From assembly GCA_031276835.1 (NCBI GenBank), contig JAISMI010000094.1, positions 1 through 7,573 of the forward strand: DNA of 7,573 nucleotides. The letters are read 5' to 3'. Below are positions 1 to 5,163 of the stretch, piece by piece; position 1 is the first letter of the stretch, and the number at the start of each line of letters is the position of its first letter. This stretch comes from Holosporaceae bacterium. Its GTDB lineage: Bacteria; Pseudomonadota; Alphaproteobacteria; UBA3830. Position numbers and translations under genes: made by a program. Below the pieces are notes generated by a model, which saw only the letters and a program-made list of their open reading frames with translations, was not told the origin of the DNA and made no database searches.

Positions 1-1
1 T

Positions 2-850
2 AACTTAACTTATTTAATTTCGACATACAAAAAAGGGCAATTTGTTTTACGTCTTCCTAAGGCGGGGCCGTCGAAATTAAAGATGTTGATCGGAAGATCT
101 TTATATGGCGAATATGCCAATTCGCGTCAAGCATATCTTCTTGGAATTGGAGCGAAATTAAGGTATTTCGACTTGTTTGGCGGCGCGTCTTTATTTGAGT
201 ATATAAAAAACGAAGGAACATTAGAGAAAAATGATCTGAAAAATGTCGACGTCTTAACGAGAGCCGTCGTTACTTTGAAAAAATTGCACTCTTCGAAAGT
301 AGCCTTTAACTGTAATGCAAATATGTTTCGAACTCTGAATACATTGGCGATTTTTTTTAATTCCGAGCGTGCTGGCGAAATTTCCCAAGACTTAGAGGTC
401 GTCATAAAAATTGTGAGAAAGATAAAGCGTATTTTTGATCGTTTGGACATTACATTAGCTCCTTGTCATGGAGATCCGAACCCGAATAATTTTTTGAAAA
501 CCGCTAAGGGAATGTATTTGATAGATTGGGAATACTCCGGCAATAACGATCCGGCTTGGGATCTCGCTTTTTTATCCGTGGGCGGTGAATTTGATCGCGA
601 ACAGGATCTTCTAATGATGAAAATCTATGGGAATCAAAAAGATAAGACGTTATTTGAAAGAATAGCCGTATATAAAGCATTGGTACAGTTGTGGAGATTT
701 TTTTGGGCGCGATTCCAGATTAAATACATCGACAATCAAGCGGAAAAAGAGCGTTTTTTAGATATGAGCTTGCGTAGGTATAACGATTACAAAAAGATTC
801 TTTCGTCGGACGAATTTAAGCGAGCGTTGGATGCGCTAAAACAAATTTAA
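2..850 (+). CDS. Choline/ethanolamine kinase-like phosphotransferase (LicA type), 5' partial
   Basis: The protein is probably a small-molecule kinase that phosphorylates choline or ethanolamine with ATP in the cytoplasm. The frame is open to the left edge without a stop, so the ATG at 83 is internal. The 27 codons before it include FVLRLP, which fits the N-lobe nucleotide-binding strand of this fold. The C-lobe carries the Brenner motif HGDPNPNN (nt 467-490, catalytic Asp at 473) and the metal-binding IDWEYSG stretch (Asp at 524), followed by DPAWDLAFLS. The 282 visible residues compare with roughly 290-320 in the family, so only a short N-terminus is missing. LicA-type kinases supply phosphocholine for surface decoration or choline salvage. 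No lic or transport gene is visible nearby, so substrate and pathway are open. An aminoglycoside- or thiamine-kinase-like role cannot be excluded from sequence alone. The kinase fold is firm and the choline substrate is inferred. Confidence 0.8.
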   Translation, partial: NLTYLISTYKKGQFVLRLPKAGPSKLKMLIGRSLYGEYANSRQAYLLGIGAKLRYFDLFGGASLFEYIKNEGTLEKNDLKNVDVLTRAVVTLKKLHSSKVAFNCNANMFRTLNTLAIFFNSERAGEISQDLEVVIKIVRKIKRIFDRLDITLAPCHGDPNPNNFLKTAKGMYLIDWEYSGNNDPAWDLAFLSVGGEFDREQDLLMMKIYGNQKDKTLFERIAVYKALVQLWRFFWARFQIKYIDNQAEKERFLDMSLRRYNDYKKILSSDEFKRALDALKQI

Positions 851-877
851 GGGCGGATTTTGCTTCTCCGCATATTA

Positions 878-1062
878 ATGGCGAAATTCATAAAATTAAC
901 AGCGTTCTTCGGGTAACTTTAATAGCCTTGGTTGTCCTAATAACGGCAAACGGCTCGCGTCGTTCCTTTGCATTTCCGCAGTTCGAAACAATATTAAAAC
1001 CGCCCCCAAAAAAAAGAGCGTTTTTTATCATAATTCGCTCTCCGCAAAAAATTTATAATTGA
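878..1062 (+). pseudogene. Possible frameshifted small membrane or exported protein gene
   Basis: This is a tentative call. ATG 878 opens a 12-codon frame (MAKFIKLTAFFG) that stops at TAA 914. The frame one base back then stays open from before 878 to TGA 1060-1062 and continues with VTLIALVVLITANGS. One extra G in the GGG at 911-913 would join them into a 61-residue product with a typical signal or membrane segment: a basic start, then a hydrophobic run, then a polar tail with PPPKK. It could be a decayed gene, a sequencing indel, or chance in AT-rich DNA. No Shine-Dalgarno sequence is visible before 878, which argues against an active gene. It lies 27 bases after the kinase stop. The minus-strand terminator-like hairpin at 1008-1041 falls inside its 3' part, which also argues against strong coding constraint. 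Confidence 0.25.
1008..1041 (-). terminator. Candidate minus-strand rho-independent terminator
   Basis: Read on the minus strand, AGAGCG (1041-1036) pairs perfectly with CGCTCT (1020-1015), and seven further Ts follow at once. The 15-base loop is long and the stem is only 6 bp, so strength is doubtful. It could end transcripts from the minus-strand gene whose stop lies about 210 bases upstream. A weaker alternative lies closer to that gene: minus-strand GGTT...AACC around 1219-1245, followed by ATATTTTTT. Confidence 0.4.
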
Positions 1063-1252
1063 ACGATTACATTGTTTTCCATATAAAAAACATCGGCGAA
1101 AATTACCTAGGCGATTTTTGCCCAGGCGATTTCACATCCTTGTAGTCAAAATTTCAATTGAAAATGCAAACAATTCAACAGGCTACTAAAATTATAGCAT
1201 CAGGGAGTAAAAAATATGGTTTAAGTCTTTGGATTTCCCAACCGTAATGCCG

Positions 1253-1774
1253 TCAACGCGGACGCGCCCTCGGCATCGGGGTTTGCGATAAACGCGGCAG
1301 CGCAGATCGTTGTACAATATTTCTTTCGTTCTGATTCTGCGCCGCGGCTAATCTCGCTCTTCTCGCTCTCTTTTTTTCCAGAAACTTAGCGCGATCGGGT
1401 ACTATTGTTTCAAAAATATAGTCATGTTCTTTATTATAAAAAAAAAGCCCGTCTTCGCCTCGAGCTTCCTTACAAAACTCGGCAAGATCTCCCAATAAAT
1501 ATACGAACTGATCGTATACGAAACCGCCGAATTGCGGAAATTTCCGCACCAGCGGAAGCGAATCGTCCAAAAATGCATGAAAATCCTCATAACATTTTTT
1601 GGCGTTGCCGAGGTCGTTCTTCCTTACAGCCTTTCGTATATCCTCCGACATGTCCCAGAATCGACCGATAAACTCCTGAAGTCTTTCTTCGCGCCACAAC
1701 GGCGACGGAGCGTAATACATGGAAAACGCATCGCCGCAAAGCAACAAAAACGCGAATAGTATGTGCTTAATCAT
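1253..1774 (-). CDS. Secreted protein of unknown function with Arg-rich C-terminal tail
   Basis: I do not recognise this family. The 173-residue product begins with a clear Sec signal peptide (MIKHILFAFLLLCGDAFS, cleavage likely near residues 16-18), so it should be exported. The mature part is helix-prone and rich in charged and aromatic residues. It ends in a basic tail of about 40 residues with KKRARRARLAA and PRARPR. The ATG at 1774 is chosen over an in-frame TTG at 1792. It has a strong Shine-Dalgarno GAGGT (1786-1782) at good spacing, and the signal peptide then starts canonically with MIK. The gene stands alone and faces away from the ABC operon, so the 255 bases between the two starts must hold both promoters. 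The basic tail could bind nucleic acid or acidic surfaces, but that is speculation. The codons for the tail are visibly more GC-rich than the rest. Confidence 0.65.
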   Translation of the reverse strand: MIKHILFAFLLLCGDAFSMYYAPSPLWREERLQEFIGRFWDMSEDIRKAVRKNDLGNAKKCYEDFHAFLDDSLPLVRKFPQFGGFVYDQFVYLLGDLAEFCKEARGEDGLFFYNKEHDYIFETIVPDRAKFLEKKRARRARLAAAQNQNERNIVQRSALPRLSQTPMPRARPR

Positions 1775-1781
1775 TGCATTT

Positions 1782-1786
1782 ACCTC
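1782..1786 (-). promoter_or_regulatory. Ribosome binding site that sets the start at 1774
   Basis: Minus-strand GAGGT lies about seven bases before ATG 1774. The in-frame TTG at 1792 lies upstream of this site and so cannot use it. This favours the shorter protein. Confidence 0.7.
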
Positions 1787-1970
1787 AAACAAATTATGAG
1801 AAGTTCAGCGTACCACGGATACGGAAAATTTTCAAATTTTTCACGGACGTCTCGCTTGTCGCGCTGGGTTTTCGAATAATTCAGACCTTTCGAGAATAAG
1901 AGGTTTCGGCAACAAGGTTGGCAATCCCTCAAATCCAACTTCCCGACGCGAACTTCATTGCGGCCGCATC

Positions 1971-1998
1971 TTTACAAATTTCCAAAAAGACGTATCAT
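1971..1998 (+). promoter_or_regulatory. Candidate sigma-70 promoter of the ABC importer operon
   Basis: TTTACA (1971-1976) and TATCAT (1993-1998) each match the sigma-70 consensus at five of six bases, with a 16-base spacer. Transcription would start near 2005 and give a leader of about 25 bases before ATG 2030. This placement also argues against the longer in-frame starts at TTG 1958 and ATG 1997. Confidence 0.5.
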
Positions 1999-2010
1999 GA
2001 AGTCGGCGGA

Positions 2011-2026
2011 GTATATAAGGATATAC
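2011..2026 (+). promoter_or_regulatory. Ribosome binding site in the loop of a perfect hairpin
   Basis: GTATAT (2011-2016) and ATATAC (2021-2026) are perfect inverted arms around AAGG (2017-2020), the Shine-Dalgarno of the binding-protein gene, nine bases before ATG 2030. In RNA the site would sit in a tetraloop on an A-U-rich stem. In DNA it is a symmetric site just downstream of the candidate promoter. A regulatory role is inferred. Confidence 0.5.
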
Positions 2027-2029
2027 AAA

Positions 2030-2782
2030 ATGAAAAGGTTTATAACGGCAATTCTGTCGGTTTCTTTGCTGTTGCTGGGATGTCAGGATAAAGACAAAGG
2101 CGGCGACCTGAAGAAGGAAACCGTAAAATTTGCCGTCTGCGCCGATTACGCGCCTTTTGAATATTACAAAGACGGCAAGCTCGTCGGTCTGGACGTTGAA
2201 CTCGCAAAACTTTTGGTAAAAAAATTGGGTAAAAAAGCTGCGTTCGAAGATATGCAGTTTGGCTCCATCTTGGTTTCCGTGCAGGACGGTCTTGTGGACG
2301 CAGCCGTCAGCGCCGTCGAATTTAGCGAAGAGAAGGCAAAAGTCTGCGACTTTTCACGGACCTATTGTCGGGCCGGCGTCGCTCTTGTTTATAGAAAAGG
2401 CGCGAAGGCGACTACGCTGCAACAATTATCCAACAGTAAAGCGGCCTATCAAAACGGCGCCTCCGACCATGCAAAATTGTTGCAGAAAGAAGCTCCGGAC
2501 GCGCAATTGATAGCTATGGATAAGATGAATATAGCCATCGAAGCTCTGAAAGCCGGCCATGTGGATTATGTTTTCATGGACGAAGTACCGGCCAATGAAT
2601 TTTGCAAAAAAAATCCGGAGTTGGATTGTTCAGTTGCGGGAGAACTTTCGGAAGGCTACGTGATAATGCTGAAAAAAGGCTCTCCACTGAAAGCTCAGTT
2701 GGACAAAGCTCTGGATGAGTTGGAATCTGAAGGAGAGCTAAAAAAACTTCGGGAAAAATGGCTAATGGTTCCTAAAAAATAA
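2030..2782 (+). CDS. Amino-acid ABC transporter, lipid-anchored substrate-binding protein
   Basis: This is the periplasmic receptor of a polar amino-acid uptake system (SBP_bac_3 family, GlnH/HisJ/ArtJ-like), 250 residues. ATG 2030 is chosen because it gives a lipoprotein signal (MKRFITAILSVSLLLLGC) with lipobox LLGC and lipidated Cys18. The domain starts at VKFAVCADYAPFEYY (from 32), with GLDVELAKLL (53-62), DFSRTY (107-112) and the second-lobe VDYVFMDEVPA (178-188), ending in a LREKW helix. Position 102, where family members usually have an Arg that holds the ligand carboxylate, is Lys (SEEKAKVCDFS). Cys106/113 and Cys192/200 could form disulfides. A lipid anchor is less usual for this family in Gram-negatives, where most are soluble. 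Gln19 after the Cys would favour outer-membrane sorting under the E. coli rule. The permease gene follows after 14 bases. Substrate is not resolved. Confidence 0.9.
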   Translation: MKRFITAILSVSLLLLGCQDKDKGGDLKKETVKFAVCADYAPFEYYKDGKLVGLDVELAKLLVKKLGKKAAFEDMQFGSILVSVQDGLVDAAVSAVEFSEEKAKVCDFSRTYCRAGVALVYRKGAKATTLQQLSNSKAAYQNGASDHAKLLQKEAPDAQLIAMDKMNIAIEALKAGHVDYVFMDEVPANEFCKKNPELDCSVAGELSEGYVIMLKKGSPLKAQLDKALDELESEGELKKLREKWLMVPKK

Positions 2783-2796
2783 TTCAGACGGATAAA

Positions 2797-3435
2797 ATGA
2801 TCTCTAACTGCTATTACATAGGGAAAGGCTTGGTTTTTACGCTGCAGTTGATGTTCGGCGGCATAGCAATCGGCGTGATTCTGGGGACGCTGCTATCGAT
2901 ACTCCGTTACGGTCGCGTATTGGGAATGTTGGCGAACGGATGGGTTTCGTTGATTCGCGGAACGCCTCTCATACTGCAGCTAAGCATCGTTTATTTCATG
3001 GCGCCGAGCATAATTGGCGTTCGTTTGGACATGCTATCCGCCGGCGTCATTTCCTTTGGGCTAAACAGTTCCGCCTATGTGGCCGAGATTCTGAGATCCG
3101 GCGTCGAGAGCCTGCCCAAGGGGCAATTTGAGGCCGCTCGAACGCTGGGAATTCCCGATTTCTACATGTGGAAGGATATCATTCTACCTCAGGTGATTCG
3201 GAACATTTGGCCGGCCATGGTGAATGAAATCATCGCTCTACTGAAGGAGACGACGTTGATTTCAATCATCGGAGGCATGGACATAATGCGGAGATCCCAG
3301 ATCATCGCCGCCGAGCAATTCGAATATTTCATGCCGCTGTGCATCGCCGGCGCCTATTACTACTGCTTGGTGCTGTTTATTGAATTTATCGGCCGGAAAG
3401 TCGAACGGAGAATGTCCCATGATAAAAATTCATAA
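2797..3435 (+). CDS. Amino-acid ABC transporter permease (HisM/GlnP family)
   Basis: This is the inner-membrane channel subunit of the importer, 212 residues. It has about five hydrophobic segments: residues 11-36, 44-70, 78-98, around 140-160, and 176-200. Family landmarks are RGTPLILQL (54-62), NSSAYVAEILRSG (90-102), and the cytoplasmic EAA loop EAARTLGIPDFY (112-123), which docks to the ATPase. Length is usual for the family. It is the only permease gene in the operon, so the transporter probably works as a homodimer, unlike the HisQ-HisM pair. The ATG at 2797 has only a weak upstream GGA. Its proximity to the binding-protein stop (14 bases) suggests co-translation. The 3' end overlaps the ATPase start by 17 bases, which confirms one operon. 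Confidence 0.93.
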   Translation: MISNCYYIGKGLVFTLQLMFGGIAIGVILGTLLSILRYGRVLGMLANGWVSLIRGTPLILQLSIVYFMAPSIIGVRLDMLSAGVISFGLNSSAYVAEILRSGVESLPKGQFEAARTLGIPDFYMWKDIILPQVIRNIWPAMVNEIIALLKETTLISIIGGMDIMRRSQIIAAEQFEYFMPLCIAGAYYYCLVLFIEFIGRKVERRMSHDKNS

Positions 3436-4093
3436 CGCCTGTAAACGCTATAGCGGAGTCAATGTGCTGGATAACGTCAGTATCCAGGTGAAAAAATCTG
3501 GGATACTGGGGCTAGCAGGCCCGTCCGGCAGCGGAAAATCTACGCTGCTGCGTTGTCTTCAGAAATTGGAGACTCTAGACGACGGCTCTCTGGAGTGCAA
3601 CGGAAAAACCGGATTTATGTTTCAGGATTTTCAGCTATTTCCGCATATGACGGCGTTGGAAAACATCGTCTACGCTCCGAATTTGAGCGATAGAAGCGCG
3701 AAACGCCGTCGAAATAACGAAAAACGAGCGCGCGAAATGCTGAAAAATCTTGGAATCGAATCAAAAATGTATGAATATCCGGAATCTCTATCCGGAGGGC
3801 AGAAGCAGAGGGTAGCTTTGGCTCGAAGTCTTATGGTGAATCCGGATATCCTTCTCTGCGACGAGCCCACTTCCGGATTGGATGTGGCTACCACAATGGA
3901 CGTGGTGTCTCTTCTGAAATCCGTGGGAGAAACCGGAGTCGCCATGATAATCGCCTCTCATGATCTGGATTTCCTAACGAAAATATCAGATCGGATAATC
4001 CTATTAAGGGAAGGAAAAATCGTTGTGGACATTAAAACTGAAGAGCATAAAAATCCCGTAATTTATCTGAAAAAATATTATGTTGACGACTAG
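3419..4093 (+). CDS. Amino-acid ABC transporter ATP-binding protein (GlnQ-like), compact
   Basis: This is the cytoplasmic ATPase that powers the importer, 224 residues. Motifs in order are Walker A GPSGSGKST (34-42), Q-loop FQ at Gln69, signature LSGGQKQR (124-131), Walker B ILLCDEP (144-150), the D-loop around SGLD (152-155), and H-loop His181 in ASHD. ATG 3419 is chosen over an in-frame upstream start at 3380. It has GGAG at 3407-3410 and begins MIKIHNACKRYSG, as the family does. It overlaps the permease by 17 bases. Only 27 residues separate the Walker A end from Gln69, against roughly 45 in GlnQ or HisP. The antiparallel beta region is therefore trimmed, which also explains the short overall length compared with about 240. 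All catalytic motifs are intact, so it should be active. Confidence 0.93.
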   Translation: MIKIHNACKRYSGVNVLDNVSIQVKKSGILGLAGPSGSGKSTLLRCLQKLETLDDGSLECNGKTGFMFQDFQLFPHMTALENIVYAPNLSDRSAKRRRNNEKRAREMLKNLGIESKMYEYPESLSGGQKQRVALARSLMVNPDILLCDEPTSGLDVATTMDVVSLLKSVGETGVAMIIASHDLDFLTKISDRIILLREGKIVVDIKTEEHKNPVIYLKKYYVDD

Positions 4094-4107
4094 ATTTAGG
4101 TAAAACA

Positions 4108-4212
4108 CTAGTAATCAAGAAAGTTCTTGAGTTTTCTGGAACGGCTTTGACGTTTTAGCTTGCCCAGAGCTTTCGCCTTGATCTGTCTAACGCGCTCAAA
4201 AGTATAGCCGAC
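4108..4212 (-). pseudogene. 3' remnant of an RpoD-type sigma factor gene
   Basis: Minus-strand codons from 4212 down to stop TAG (4110-4108) encode 34 residues that include ERVRQIKAKALGKL and then SRSRKLKNFLD. This matches the very C-terminus of primary sigma factors: the region 4.2 recognition helix, usually RERIRQIEAKALRKL, and the tail SRSRKLRSFLD. A TAA at 4215-4213 closes the frame upstream, and the expected DVTR before the helix is replaced by a shortened VGYTF. The fragment therefore cannot be a working gene. I found no further sigma-factor sequence between 4213 and 4450 on the minus strand, so the rest has been lost. It lies tail to tail with the ABC operon, 15 bases after the ATPase stop. 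It may be a leftover of a duplication or rearrangement involving rpoD. An intact rpoD is expected elsewhere in the genome. Confidence 0.75.
4115..4137 (+). terminator. Weak candidate terminator of the ABC operon
   Basis: TCAAGA (4115-4120) and TCTTGA (4125-4130) form a 6-bp stem with loop AAGT, followed by GTTTTCT, 22 bases after the ATPase stop. The stem is A-T rich and the T tract short. It coincides with the last codons of the rpoD remnant on the other strand, so the symmetry may be a by-product of that sequence. Confidence 0.35.
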
Positions 4213-4450
4213 TTATCCCGTTCCCCTATAATTATAGCAATTACTCGAGAAGGGTATTTATAGTTTGGTCAATTAACAATAAGTTAGCCAATAGCGGCAA
4301 AAGATTTGTTCCAATAATATTCGCGGCAGCCGCTTTCTTCAAAAAAAAATAGTTTGATTGCGTTTTCTTATTTTTCAAATAGATATATTTTTTATATTAC
4401 TAAACATTGTCTAAATCACACAATCGCTTAAAAAGCAAGAAAAAATTTGT
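4213..4450. other. AT-rich intergenic stretch without a recognised gene
   Basis: This stretch between the rpoD remnant and the next promoter shows no intact gene. A minus-strand run of about 44 open codons (roughly 4375-4245, with only a TTG to start) has no recognisable motif or ribosome site. A GCGGCAGCCGC palindrome lies near 4323-4333. TGCTATAAT occurs on the minus strand at 4239-4231 without a matching -35 box. Confidence 0.5.
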
Positions 4451-4479
4451 TTGACTTTAAGAAAAAGGATAATTATAGT
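4451..4479 (+). promoter_or_regulatory. Sigma-70 promoter of the small secreted protein gene
   Basis: TTGACT (4451-4456) and TATAGT (4474-4479) are separated by exactly 17 bases, and each has five of six consensus bases. Transcription would begin near 4486 and leave a 5' leader of about 97 bases, long enough for post-transcriptional control. I saw no clear leader hairpin. Confidence 0.75.
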
Positions 4480-4582
4480 GACCGAGTGCAGATAAAGAGC
4501 CTGGATTAGTAGTAAATGTAGTTAGGTGTTAGACGGTAATTTTCTGTTTATTTTTCATTAACTAAAAGAAAGGATATATAAA

Positions 4583-4900
4583 ATGAAAAAAATAGTATTT
4601 GCTACGATGTTAGCTTTTTCCACATTCTCTGTATCTGAAGCAATGAGAAACGACGTTATTGCCGAATTTCAGTGTCAAACTAATCCTCCGGTCTGCGTAT
4701 ATAAAATAGCCGACAACAAATTGTCTTACTCATGCGGCGGGTTAAATATAACGACGCCATCCATTCGGGTCAGCGCCGGATCCTCTCTTAGCGGATTGAC
4801 GCTGCAAAATCAGTTGATTATCAGCGGAGATATGTCGGAAGAGGCCATTAAATCGGCTTTGGAAAGCGCTTTCAATTGCGCTGTTGTTGTAAAACAATAA
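4583..4900 (+). CDS. Small secreted four-cysteine protein, unknown function
   Basis: I do not recognise this family. The 105-residue product has a Sec signal peptide (MKKIVFATMLAFSTFSVSEA, cleavage likely after Ala20), so the mature form is about 85 residues. It carries four cysteines, at 31, 38, 51 and 99, which could make two disulfides in an oxidising compartment. The middle is Ser/Gly/Thr-rich and probably beta-structured (residues 60-82). The C-terminus has a short helix followed by CAVVVKQ. The start follows AAGG at 4570-4573 with nine-base spacing. The gene is monocistronic, with its own near-consensus promoter and a strong terminator right after the stop, a layout that suits a well-expressed exported product. 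A periplasmic or host-directed role would be conjecture. Confidence 0.75.
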   Translation: MKKIVFATMLAFSTFSVSEAMRNDVIAEFQCQTNPPVCVYKIADNKLSYSCGGLNITTPSIRVSAGSSLSGLTLQNQLIISGDMSEEAIKSALESAFNCAVVVKQ

Positions 4901-4910
4901 GCTAACTTCA

Positions 4911-4945
4911 AAAGAGAGGCGTCAACGGCATGCCTCTCTTTTTTT
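4911..4945 (+). terminator. Strong rho-independent terminator
   Basis: AAAGAGAGGC (4911-4920) pairs perfectly with GCCTCTCTTT (4932-4941) around an 11-base loop and runs into seven Ts (4939-4945). It lies 10 bases after the stop of the small secreted protein gene. Confidence 0.92.
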
Positions 4946-5103
4946 CATTTACTTATCGCGCCGTTTCTCGTTCATAAATTCGCCTTTAAGTAGAAGCTTC
5001 ATAACGTTCGTTCATTTTTTGTCCACGACCATATGCAGATCGCGTAATCTTCGGAAAAATTTCTTCTTTTTTTTAAGAAGTTACAATTTCATAATTTATG
5101 TAA

Positions 5104-5132
5104 TTGACATTTTAAATTCATCGCAATATAAT
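5104..5132 (+). promoter_or_regulatory. Perfect-consensus sigma-70 promoter of the lipoprotein pair
   Basis: TTGACA (5104-5109) and TATAAT (5127-5132) are both exact consensus hexamers, with a 17-base spacer. Transcription should start near 5139, giving a leader of about 25 bases to ATG 5164. No operator-like symmetry overlaps the core, so strong constitutive expression is likely. Confidence 0.85.
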
Positions 5133-5163
5133 TTATCTCGAGTTTAAAAACGATTGGGACAAA

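Larger units (their letters stand above)
851..1252. other. 402-base intergenic stretch between convergent genes
   Basis: No intact gene is seen here. The stretch holds the possible frameshifted ORF (878-1062) and the minus-strand hairpin (1008-1041). It also holds an imperfect inverted repeat (GGCGAAAAT at 1095-1103 with ATTTTTGCC at 1114-1122) and two copies of AGGCGATTT (about 1109 and 1124). A 12-base palindrome TTTCAATTGAAA lies at 1152-1163, and a minus-strand extended -10-like TGCTATAAT lies at 1199-1191 with no matching -35 box. The short plus-strand stem GCGGA/TCCGC (853-871) just after the kinase lacks a T tract. Confidence 0.5.

Noticed and set aside
83..85. ATG 83 as the start of the kinase gene
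   Set aside because: The frame is open back to the window edge and the upstream codons encode family-like sequence (FVLRLP), so this Met is internal.
853..871. GCGGA/TCCGC stem after the kinase as a terminator
   Set aside because: The stem is five base pairs with a nine-base loop and no T tract.
1775..1792. TTG 1792 as start of the minus-strand secreted protein
   Set aside because: The strong GAGGT site lies downstream of it and serves ATG 1774, and the extra residues would precede the signal peptide.
1958..2029. Longer N-terminus for the binding protein (TTG 1958 or ATG 1997)
   Set aside because: The signal peptide starts at 2030 with a good ribosome site, and the candidate promoter lies within the supposed extension.
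4245..4375. Minus-strand open run of about 44 codons upstream of the rpoD remnant as part of the sigma gene
   Set aside because: The translated residues show no similarity to sigma regions and the only start is TTG without a ribosome site.
4949..5002. 17-codon minus-strand ORF (MKLLLKGEF...)
   Set aside because: It has no convincing ribosome site and no family resemblance, and such short runs are expected by chance.
5063..5080. CTTCTT-T6-AAGAAG inverted repeat as a terminator
   Set aside because: The loop is the T run itself and no T tract follows on either strand. It lies just before a promoter rather than after a gene.
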